From contig VWZF01005765.1 of assembly GCA_013396755.1 (NCBI GenBank), positions 104,171 to 168,170 on the forward strand: a DNA stretch of 64,000 nt. Direction: 5' to 3'. The notes beneath the pieces were generated by a model that was given only the letters and a program-made list of their open reading frames with translations, was not told the origin of the DNA and did no database searches. Of this stretch, positions 49,901 through 61,900 are shown one piece after another (positions within the stretch are counted from its first letter, which is position 1; each line of letters begins with the position of its first letter). Both the position numbers and the translations under genes were made by a program. The DNA comes from Sclerurus mexicanus (Eukaryota > Chordata > Aves > Passeriformes > Furnariidae).

Positions 49901-52900
49901 TGCCTAGGAGAGTCACTGGAAGTGTGTTAGAACTATCTCAGTTTTAGAAGTACCTTTTCTGTACTAAAAAATAACACCAAATTTTTCATAATGTGTTTTG
50001 CTTAGAACATAAACACTGCAGTTTGTATGACGTGACTGCCACTCATTGTTTGTAAATACCCCTCAACTCTGAATATGGATTGATATCTATCTTGCTGGGT
50101 GTACAGGAGTTGTAGGTTGATTCAATTTGTCCCCAAGGGCCTGTGTATTTGAGTTGTAATCAGGATTTCTCCCTTGACAAAATACAATTGGCGTGAGGTA
50201 AAGATGCTTTAAGAATAGACTGAGAATTAAAGTGACTTCACTTGCAACTATGTCAAAATTAACTTTAAAATAGATGTATGAGAAAGATGCTTATTCTAAT
50301 TTATTTTGTTATTTTAGTATTGCCTCATAAATATTTTATTGAAGAATGCTGCAGAGGAGCCAAGTGAAGCTGCAAGGTAAAATACTGAGTAAAAGAAATG
50401 GGAAAATCATAGAATTGTTTAGGTTGGAAATGGCCTTTAAGATTATCAAGTCCTTGGGTTGGAAAGTCTTTCTTGCTGCTTGTTTTTGGTGTTTGTCCAG
50501 CTGAGTTGTTGCTCCTGCCTTGTGGTTTGCTCCTGTGAAGCTGAGCCCCACTCTGTGCCATGAAGGTGCTGGCCCGTTGTGTGAGAGAGAAAAGAGATAT
50601 TTGTGCTTTTTTTCTTGTTATTCTTTTTTATTTATTTCCTCTTAAATATTTTTCTAAAACTTGTGACAAAAGCACTCTTTCTTTCACCAAAGGTGCATAG
50701 CCATCTGTGGCCTGGGAGTCTGGATATGTGAGGAGCTCACGCAGTGCACAAACCATCCCCACGTGAAGAAGGCCATCAATGTCATAGGTGTGACACTGAA
50801 GGTATTGCTATGGTGGGCCCTAATCAATAAGCATTGTGTAAGAAAAGGCATTTTCACTTTTTAAATAGCTGATGCTGGTCTGGAGCACAGAGTCTGCAGG
50901 TGTGGTGTGCTATACACACGTGCAGAATATTTGCAAAAATAGTGTGTGCTTGTGTACCTCAAGACCTTTTCCCCAGCAAACTGAGTTAAGGTCACACAGA
51001 AGTGTAGAACCTGCTGCTTACTAATGCTGACAGTGTGATTTTCCAGCATTAACATTTGTTTGTATGCAAACGTTGTTTGTGTACGTGCAAAATACTTTAA
51101 AAGGTAAAATAGCTGAATGCATTATATTGTATCTGGGTATTTTATTTGGCTTTTCGTCACCTTTTTTCTTTCAGTTTCCCAATAAGGTGGTAGCTCAGGT
51201 AGCCTGTGATGTCCTTCAGCTGCTGGTGTCTTACTGGCAAAAGCTTCAGGAGTACGAATCCTCCCTCTGCCGGAAAATCACTGAGGTACGTCAGACTCTT
51301 TAAAATTTTTGCATGAAAATCATAGGCAAAGTTGGTTTAATTCCTCCTTGAACTGCTGTGATTCGTTAACTCCTCCTTTCTCCTGCAGTTATTGTTAGGG
51401 ATATTGCTGCAGTGCCAAAACCAGTGTATGTCCCATATTTGTAGTGACTTGCTTCCAAAATGCTTGGTAGAATCTTTTGTGTTTCACGTGGACATTGGGC
51501 AGTTGGATGCTCCTAAGAGAACTGAGCCTTTTCCATACCCTGCGCTCTGTCCTTATAGTGTAAGAAGTTTAAATGCCTTTCTGACCTTTGTTTGGCTGTA
51601 GATCCTTGTGGCCACCATTGCATTTCTTTTGCCGAGTGCTGAATACTCCTCTGTGGAAGCAGATAAAAAGGTGGGTCACTGACATGAGCTGTCTGCTTTC
51701 TTTGTGCTGTTCGGGGTGGTTTTTAAGTAAAGACACTTTGAGCCAGAGTTGTGTTTTAAACTTTTCAACCCATACCTTTAAGTTTGGGTGATTTGAACAG
51801 AATGCACCTAAATACCATGTTCCATGTTCTTGTCCAGTTCATAGTTTCACTCCTGCTTTGCCTGCTGGATTGGTGCATGGCACTGCCCATGAAGATGCTG
51901 CTGGAGCCTGTATCTGCTGGTGCTGTGGAAGATCAACATACATCCAGAGCTCCTTTATTGGACTACATTTATAGAGTGAGTATGGGAAGGAATGTCATGT
52001 ACTGTGTCTGGATGTTTCAAGATTCCTTTCACACACCCTGGTAGGCACAGAAGCAGTTTTGGCAAGCTTTAGAAAATCATGAGTTTTTGTAGTGTGGGCA
52101 GAAGCCATACAGGTGAGAAGTTACAAATGCAAAATGTTAAGAAGATAAGATTAGAGATGTAGAACAGACAGGTGATGGTGAAGAGCAAGGTAAAATACTT
52201 AAAATAACAAGCCAGGGAAGATAATCTTTGCAGAAATTTTTGAAGTGGGTTGTTAAAATACAAAACAGGTCCTGAAATGAAAAACAGGTCCTGAAATGAG
52301 CTGTTAAAGTGTAGAATCAGTGCAGATGGCTGGTGCTAATTTAAAAATGCTGTGTCTTACCATAGATGTTTTTTGTAGCATGTCCTGGTTTTCACAAAGT
52401 CAGAATTAAGGAGGGGCACTGCTCACTGGGTGTGTTGGGGAGTGTCCTGTGGGCTTTGCTTCTGCTGCAGTGTCCCACTGTCCCCTGGCAGGTCCTGCAC
52501 TGCTGTGTGAACGGCTCGAGCACGTACACGCAGCAAAGCCACTACGTGCTGAGTCTGGCCGACCTCTCCTCCTATGACTACGACCCGTTTTTGCCACTGG
52601 GGAACGTCAGGAGCTCGGAGCCAGCCCAGTGCCCCTCCTCTACAGATTTGGGCAACCTACTCACTGTTGCTGAGGGTAAGAGAGCTCACAGAGCATGGCC
52701 CTGAGCAGCAGGTGTGTGCAGCAGCTGGGAAACAGTGTTCCAGGTTACATCTCTGCCTTGAAAATGTGCTTCTTAGTAACTGTTCCTTGGAAATTGGGCA
52801 GAGCTCTTTTGGGATGAATTCCAGTTTGCCTCTGTGATAGGATGTGTGAGTTTGTTGCTGATGCTGCTCCTTTAAAAAATTTACGTTTAGAAGGTGTAAA

Positions 52901-55900
52901 TACTAGGGAAAGAAGAATACATTAAAGAAAAATGGTTTTAAACTGAATATGAATGAAAACTAGAAATTAGGAGGTTTCTGGCTCTAAGAGGAGTAACATT
53001 CCCATAGGAGAAGTGGAGGCACAGCGTAGCTCTGAGCACAGTCACTTTGTGAAATAACTGATGTATTTGCCTGTGCTGAGGGGAACATCTGGGGATTCAG
53101 GAAGTCTCTCCTAGCCTCACATAACAGACTTTCCCTCTGTGCTGCCAGGAATGGAGGAGCATTGATTTGCAGTGGCATCTCTGGTTTACCTTAGCTTTTG
53201 TGCCCTGATGGCTGTGGGGATGTGGTAAAATAAAATAAAACTGTGGGACAGGTAGAATTCCTTGGAAAGCTGTTGTAGATAGTTCCTTGAACAGGAAGAG
53301 TCGGGAAGGCAAGGCAAGCAGCTGCAATGTGACAAAAATCCACAGCTGCCCTTTTTGAATGGCCTCGTGCTGCTCTTACTGATCCATTATCTTTTCACTA
53401 ATGGTTTCAGAGAAGAGGAGGAGGAATTTAGAATTGATACCTCTGACTGCACGGATGGTGATGACTCACCTGGTGAATCACCTGAGCCACTACCCGCTCA
53501 GTGGAGGCCCTGCCATTCTCCACAGTCTCCTTAGTGAGAACCACGACAATTCCTATGTGGAGTCCTCTGAGCTGTCCTCGGAAGTCTTCCGGAGTCCCAA
53601 CCTCCAGCTCTTTGTGTTTAATGACAGCACTCTCATATCTTACCTCCAAATCCCTGCAGAGAAGAGGGCGGGTGCTGAGCCAGCAGCAGCCCCCTCAGAT
53701 GTCAGGGTGATTGTCAGAGATATCTCAGGGAAGTACTCTTGGGATGGCCGAATTCTCTACGGACCTTTGGAGGGCTGCCTTCCGCAGCGGAGCACGACCA
53801 ACACCTTTGTGATGTCCAGCAACCCGGAGCACCCCTTCGCTTCCCTGAATGACACTTCTCAGGTGGAAGAAGGAGAAGATGCTCTCGACCAGTTGCTGGA
53901 GAAGATTGGTACCACCAGCCCTGAGTGCCTTCTACACCCCCAGCGCAAGCTGAACGAGCCGTCGCCGCCGCCCTGTGGGATGAGCTCCGACCAGGAGCGG
54001 GCCATCATGGAAGCCCTGATGAGGCAGAGCGCCCAGGAAAGGGAGTTCATCCTGAAATGCAGCTCGGACTGCAGCATGAAGGTGGCCTGTCAAGAACCAC
54101 CACGTCCTGCTGAGCCTCAAGCCTCTTTTTATTTCTGTCGGCTGTTGCTGAACGACTTGGGAATGAACTCCTGGGATAGAAGGTAGGGAGGCAGGATTCA
54201 GAACGTGTTTACAGTACTTTCACTCTTCTAACTTCTTACCCCCAAATGTGTACACTTAAGAAAGCAAGAATTATACAGCTGGGGGGTAGTCAGAGCATAG
54301 TTTTGAACTTCAGTGATTATTTTAAATAGCTGTCCATAGATTGTATATAATAATAATTTTTTTAAATCTTATCATGCTAATTGGAGTCACTTCACTTAGG
54401 TATTTGGATGACAGAATACTGTGTCTTTATGGTGTTGCATTTGCCTTCAAACCTTTTTTTATTTTGTTTTAGAAAAAGCTTTCATTTGCTGAAGAAAAAT
54501 TCAAAATTGCTGCGAGAACTGAAAAATCTGGATTCTCGCCAGTGGTAGGTGATGTGTGCTGGGCACACCATTGATAAGGTTCTTGTTTCCCAAGGAAGAA
54601 CGAGTGAGTCTCCAAAACCAAAGCTTCATTCCCACTGCCTGTGCCAGCCATACAAATATTGTTTCTTTCTCCAGAGTTCTGGAGTTGTCTGCACTGGCAC
54701 TGTGTATAGCGAGTTCCAAATCAGTAGCAAAAAATAAGACACAGCAACCTATTTCCAGTTTGCTTTAGCTGAGAGCGGAGGGAAGTTCACAAATCGTTTG
54801 TGACCTTGGTTCAGCTGACAAAGGACCCTTTCCTGCAGGGTGATCCCTGTGTCAGGAGCAGTTCTTAGAGGGGTGATCTCCCCAGAACTACTCCCCAGTC
54901 AGGAAGTGGCAGAATGGAGTTCTGAATGCTATGTTTTATTTTGCATTACTGGACATAGAGCTATTTGAAAAACGTCTGCAGCATTGCAGAGTTCCAAGTT
55001 TCTTGTATCTAAACCCAACAGTTCTCATATCAAATCCACTTCAGTTGTTTTCAAAGAAGCCAACTGCCTCTGTCAGCCTTGTAAAACTCAGCCCAGGACC
55101 TGAGAGTCAGCAATGTTTCTTCCTCCTTGTATGTCATCACCCTGTAATTAAAATTCTGTAGGTCAAATTATGCTCCCATTAACACCTGTGCCACCTCGCT
55201 GTTGGTGGCAAAGCTGCACAGTTCTGAGTCATTAACCCTATAATTGGAACTTGGTCACCAGTGCTGTGGCTGATGCACAGAAAGACCAGCCTTGGCTCTG
55301 CTCTCGTGGCTGTGGTGTGTCTGCAGTGAGGTCTTGGGGGAAAAAATGGGGGAAAACCTGTTAATGCAGCTGAAAGTGAGCAATGTACTTGTGTGTGAAA
55401 GGGACATACAGAGTTAAACGTGGGCACCTGCTTGTACCTTTGGAGTGCAAGGGATTTAAAGAATATTTTTGAGCTGAAACTTCTTTAACTTGGATTTCTT
55501 TTGTGTCCCGTTGCAGCCGTGAAACTCACAAGATCGCCGTGTTCTACATTGCTGAGGGACAGGAGGACAAGTGCTCCATCCTGGCCAACACAAGGGGAAG
55601 CCAGGCATATGAAGATTTTGTTGCTGGACTGGGCTGGGAGGTAATAGCTGTAAAAGTAGGCAAACTTAACATGTTGCTGATGTCACTGCATGGTTTTTAA
55701 TTCTCATTAAAAAAAAAAAGAAAAGGTAAATTTCACTGATACTCATTTAGCTGCTTTTAACTCTTGGTATGGTCAGAGCACGCACCACAGGAGCTTCTTC
55801 ATTAAGCTTTTGGGTTTAATTTGCAGTGTCAAAATGGTGTGCCGTAATCTAAATGCCACAAAAAATTATGGGTTTGGGAAATACAGAGTAGCTGCTGTCA

Positions 55901-58900
55901 CATTTAAGGATCAAAGTGCCACAAGGCCCACCTGGTGCCATTGGGAAAACAGACAATCCTTTGGACTCAGGCTGGACTTCAGAGCAGCATTTTTTTCTGA
56001 ATAAGCTTCTGGAATAATTTCTTTTTAAGGTTTTTCTTTCTGTACAAATCCTTAGTTTCTTTGACAGTTTTTCTGGTTCTTTCTGTTCTCTCTGCCTTTT
56101 GGGGGGCTTCTGGCACTGGAGCTCTGAGCCCCACAGAGCCCTTGGAGCAGCAGTGTGTGGCAGAATGCTGTTGCTTCCTTGCTGTTTGCTGGAGGAAGGT
56201 AGAATCACCAGGTAGGTACTGGCTCAGGACCTGGTTAAGAGACATTTGCTTTTAGGGAATGTCCAATACAGGAATGGGGAAGACCGACCTAAGAGAAAGA
56301 TTGCAAAGCACTGGAGGAAGACTTCTCTAGGACTCCAGCAGAGTCCTGGAATGGTTAATTCACCAAGTCTTGATGTAGAAATAAATACTGATTTTTCATC
56401 AATGTTCCGATTTGCTCTAATCCTGACTTTGAATCCCTCAGGTGGATCTTTCCACGCACGGGGGCTTTATGGGCGGCCTGCAGCGCAACGGCAGCACGGG
56501 ACAGACCGCTCCCTACTATGCTACCTCGACCGTGGAAATCATTTTCCATGTGTCCACAAGAATGCCGTCGGATTCGGATGACTCGCTGACCAAAAAGGTA
56601 AAGAATTTGCAGTGTATTTCACACTCTTCAAGTGCTTAAACGAAAGTTCGAACTGAAAGCAGCTTGGGCTAACTGGCCCTGGCAGCTCATCTTTGCTGTG
56701 GCACATGGTGCTCTGCAGCTGGATTATCTGAATTAAATGGCATCTAAATTCTGGGTTCTGAAACACAGTTAACATTTCCATGGTAGCCTCAAATACCACC
56801 ATGAATAATAATATTAGCAATAATTTCATTTGTACGCTGTCTGCCAAAGCTGTTGCAGGTTGGTAGAACAAAACAACCAAATGCAGCTCAATAAGACATT
56901 CCAGATGAATCATCCCACACGGAACAGTGAAGCAAAAGGGAGGTGACAAGCTCAGGACCCAAGGCAGCCACAGCTGATAGCTAAAGCCAGTGTCTACTTA
57001 AGCACAGTTCTGACAAGTAGCCTGTGCTTCAAAGTCAGGCAGAACCCAGCCCAAAATTCTGTTGGTATCAGTATTTAATCTTTGTCTTTCTTAACACGGA
57101 GTGATTTGAGATTATGGTGCTTGCCAGCTGCTGCTTAGAGTCAAAGAAGATTTTAGGGGCATGCCAAATCTCTGCCTTTTCAATTAGGATTGGCAACTTG
57201 TCCTGCAGAGGTTAACGTGCGTCAGTAATGCTGCTGAGGCCATCCAGCCCACCCAGGGATACTGCTGTGCTCTGAAACTGGGGCTATAAATGTGTCACTG
57301 CTTGACTCTGTTTAGTGTCCAGTTGCTTGCAGAATCACATGCGCTTTCCTTGAAATATAAAGGTGGAATTTCTGCTTACTGATCCTGAAAAATTGCCCAG
57401 CATTTCATAGTAAAACCAGATCTTTTCTTTTTTTATTGGGATATCTGTCATTAAAATAAAAAGTCAGCAAAATGACATGTTTCTGTATGCAGCTCTTCAT
57501 ATCAGCGGATTTATGTGGCTATGGAAAAACATGTAATCTGAGTTCTTCAGGATGGAGAAGTAGGGCAGTGGTAGCTAGTAGGGGGCTGCAGAATCTGTGA
57601 CTTTACCAGGGTAGGACTATCTCTGTTTCTATTGTTCCTGACCAGTATTTGTCCAGCTGCTAGTTCAAAACTCCAGTGATGAATGATTTACGGTTTCCCT
57701 AGGCAACATATTTCCATGTTCCACTTCTTGTACCATGACAAAATCTCTTGCAGCACCTACTTTGCTTCAGTTTAAGCCCATTGATTCTACCCTGTTCCAC
57801 ATGGATATGGAGGGCAGATTATTTTGCAGCAGACTTATCCATGTCTGAGAATTGCTGCCATGTCTTTCCAAGACTTACTTTTCCTACAGAAATTGTCTTT
57901 TTAGTCTAATCTTCCCCTGTAAGCCCTAGCTCCTGGGTTTTGTGGAAGCCTAGAAAAGACACTGGGATATAGTCTGGCTATTGAGTAATAAATCACCTGA
58001 TAGAGGAGAGAGCGCAGTGATGGAGCTACGACACAGGGAAAATTGGGGTTTAACTGCAGTCTGTTTTACTAATTCTCCTGATTCCCACACATGTTAGGGG
58101 TTATCATAGGCATTGAGAATCTCTAGTTTTTCCATTTAATTGTCTTGCCTATGTTTGCTCTAAGAGAATTCCTTCTTTGTGAGAAACAAAAAGCAAAAGC
58201 GTTTGGTAGCTGCCAGTCTCCAAGTCTTGCAATGCCAGGAAACCAGGCCAGCTCCAGCACATACTATCCACAGAAAATACCACAATGGAATTGCTCTAAG
58301 ACTGTTTTAAAAATCCTGAAATCTGCTATAGCAGTGGAACCCTGCAGGGATCAAACTGTGTGTTCCTGCAGAGGACAAAGTTCTGAACAAGCTCATGGAC
58401 CTCAGGAGCTGCGAGCAGCATCTCAGTCCAGATGACTTCCAGAGGGCTTTTTAACATGGATCCCTGTTTCTGCACACAAAGGTTTCATTCGGTTGGTAAC
58501 ATCTCTGTTGTGAGCAAACATGTAACTGTGTGCAGATTAGCACAGACTGTTAACAGATTGTACAGAACTGCAGCTGCAAGTGGAGTAAAGGTGCATTTCA
58601 GAAGCACTGCGAAGTTTCTGGAAGACTGACAGTTCTCTAATGCTTTGGAATGCTGATGGATGAACCAGCCTGCATTTGAGCATGACTACCCAAACGGAAC
58701 CCAAACTACTCCATGATTCTGTGATTCTGCAAGAGCTCCTATCACCCAAAAAGTGCTAATGTCTTGGAATTCTGCCTGTGAGCTCTTGCTGTGGTGCCCC
58801 AGTCCTGAAATACACAAAGGCAGGTGCAGTGATGCTCTGGCAACAAAACTCCTCAGGCCACAACAGTCGTGTTGATTGTGGTGGTTTTTTCTGCACATGC

Positions 58901-61900
58901 AAAGCACAGCTGGTGTGTGCTTAGGAAGATCCATGGGCCTGACTGTGCCATGCTCTGAAACAACAGGGACGTGTATTTATTTCCCTCACCTGCGTTGGGG
59001 AATTCCGCAATTCCTGATTAACAGAGTTGGGATCAAATGCAGCCTTGCTTTTGAGGTCATGGCAACTCTCCTGATCCTCACAAGGGTTTTAGGACTTCCA
59101 CTTGCTGCTCACTGAGTGGTCGGTGCAGGCTGGGCATAGGTCCTTACCCCTCAGATTGTTGGGATGGAATCTCCAGGTTAAAAAGATTATTTTATATTTA
59201 TTACTCCTTGCCTTTAATGCTTTTTTTTCATAGCGGTGTGGGAAAGGGAATGCAGATTCCCATGGCATTCAGTTCCTGCTCCTGTGACAGAACCATGTCT
59301 GGTGATACAGGACAGTGTTACTGAGAGGGAGGAAATTTTATCACGTTGCCAGTCAGGATGAAATGAGGGCCACAACTTCTTTTCTCTTGCCCTCCCCTTC
59401 CTCCCATCAGATGCTGTCTGGGATCTAAGGCCCCCCTTACCTCTGAAATGTTTGTGATTTTTGTGGTTTCTTTGCTTGTGTTACGTCAGACCAACAGAAA
59501 GGCTCCAGTCCTGTCAGTGCGCTTGGCTCGTGCGCTCTGGGCTGAACAGAAGGACTGACCACCTGCTGGCCTGGGGAGTCCTGCAGCAGCCCCATACACT
59601 CTGGTGGCTTTGGGAATTAAGCAGATGCAGTAATTTTACTTAAGTATGTTATTGTGGTTCTTTACTGAAAGTGAGGATAAATTTATTTCTAGTATAAATT
59701 CCCAAGAATACGTCCACCTTCTCTGAAGATGAACTTGGCCCCTTATTTTTGTGCAGTAGAGTTGTCATTTGCAGTTTGTATTTCTTTATTTGAGATATAT
59801 GCTGACATATTATATTGCTAATTCAGGGAGAAAGGAAAAAATGAAAGAAAAAGCCCTCTCCAAATAAGTCTTGGCCCTGACGGAAATCTCTTCTAGTGGA
59901 GTAAACAAAATTCAGCTGATCTCTTTTGCTGCTGCAGGGTTCAGCATCATTGGTTCCAAACTTTATCTGGCTGTCATGTGGCAAGAGTGAAAATCAATCC
60001 CAGGAATGGCATCCTCCTGTCCCTGTCTTTTTTCTGCCCAAATTGTGCTTAATGGTTTAAAGATGTGCTGCAGAATTTCTCAGTGATTTATTCCATCTTC
60101 TCCATTGTCAGAGCAGAACTTTTTCAATTCAGAAATCTGGTTGCAACCCCATAGTGAACTCTTGCTCCTTCGCTGCAGAAATTTGTTAGTTGGGGCTAGA
60201 TTAGATTTTTAGCAGCTAATCTGACTGCTGTAGGGGTTTGCAGAGTGGGGACAGAGCTGTGCTATTGGATTTGTCCAATTCATTTGACTCCAGGACTATA
60301 ATTGCACTTATGTCTTACAAGGCTTTTATGGCCTCGGGCTGGCGAGCAGCAGAAAAACAAATTGGCAGTGATACAGTGAGAGTGAAAGGGAATGAAAGGC
60401 ACACATTATCAGTCTCCAGGCAGCCCTGCTCTGGCAGGAAGTTTCTTGGTTAATTTACAAATAAAACTTAGATTTTAGGATGGGCACACTGTCAGGCAGA
60501 CAATGGGGATGTCAGGCCCCACTGTTACTTAGCAAAAGTAACAGCCATGCCTCCCCAAAAGCAGGAATTCTTCAGTCAAACAGACGACTCCTCTCTGGAG
60601 CCAGCTGGCTGTGTAATGCAATTAGCAGGGAAAGGAGGTCAGGCCGAGGTGTGCACCGTGACCAGTGTCAGTGCCGTGGGCACCACCAGGCGTGTGGGGA
60701 GCCTGGAGCGCTGCCGGCCGCGCGTGGCAGAGCCCAGGGACGGCAGGTGACCGACCCCCGGCCCGTGTGTGGCCGTGCCCAAGCACCTGCAGCCCAGAGC
60801 ATGTCTGTCACACCCGTGTCGGCCAAACTGCCTCCCTGGGCAGGCCGGAGATCCGTAAGCTGCCAGTGCGCCCGGGAGGAGGCACAGCTGCCACCTCCTC
60901 AGCGACCGCCCCAGTCAGCACCAAACTGGACAGCTCCGAGCTGGTCTGCTCTTGGGCTCTGCTTTTTAACAGCTCTCTGATTTTCCTTGGATTTTTTAAT
61001 GTATTCTTTTCCTTTAATCCCTACTCCTAAACCGTGTGGAGAGCACAGCCTGGAGCTCTGGCTCCACATGTGTCAGCTGTGGGGCTTTGGACCTTTCAGC
61101 ACAAGTCCCTCATGGCACTGACTCTGCCCCACAGCTGCTGTTTTGAATAAACAACACAGGAAAATAGCTGGTTTATTGTCCCTGATAAGATTATTATAAT
61201 GGCTTTTTATCAGTGAAATTATCTTTCGATAACAAATGTTTTAGATTAGTACCAATTTTTTCTTTGTAACATTATACCTAGTAAGTGTGACACCTTAAGG
61301 ATGTGTGACTTCAAAACAAGGGCGGTAACTCCAGCTCTGCAGTGAGTCGCTGGCGTGCAGTGGGGATCGCAGCAGAGGTGGGATTATGAGCACAGGGTGT
61401 GTTAAGGGTTTGAGCTCACAGCCATCACTCCCCGTCTCACACGAGCACAGCGAGCGCCAGTCCAGCTGACTTCTCCCTCTTCACTGAATTCTGTTCTTTT
61501 AGGGTGTGATGTCAGTACAAAGGGGCTTGGGAGTCTGCAGTATGAAAAGTGTTTATTATCTGTACTGTTCCCTGGGATTTTGAAAAGGGTCCCTTAAGCA
61601 GTATTTGGACATAGTTTGTTTTTATAGCAGTATGTGCTGTTTCTCACCCCAAAAGCCATGGGAGGCAAGGCAGTACAGAGCCTTTTCTTCAGAGGAGCTG
61701 AGTTGGGTTGCCTCTGCAACTGGGCTTGCTCTGGTATCAGGTTAGGTTGGACTCAGCGTGACAAACTGTGGGCACTGCTCACAAATCCTTGGCGGGGGCT
61801 GCCCTGAGCTCAGCTGGTGAGGGCTGGGCCCTTCCTGCTCCCAGGGACAGCCTGGCCAGGCACCCACATCCCCAGCACCTGGAACCTGCTGTGCACAAAG

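Noticed and set aside
53401..53410. ATG at 53401 as a start of a separate 261-codon protein
   Set aside because: The first bases are the intron 31 acceptor (GTTTCAG); the frame is exon 32 of RALGAPA2.
60480..60980. 166-codon open frame in intron 35
   Set aside because: It overlaps a CpG-rich patch, has no recognisable domain, and has no pair of splice sites in phase 0.
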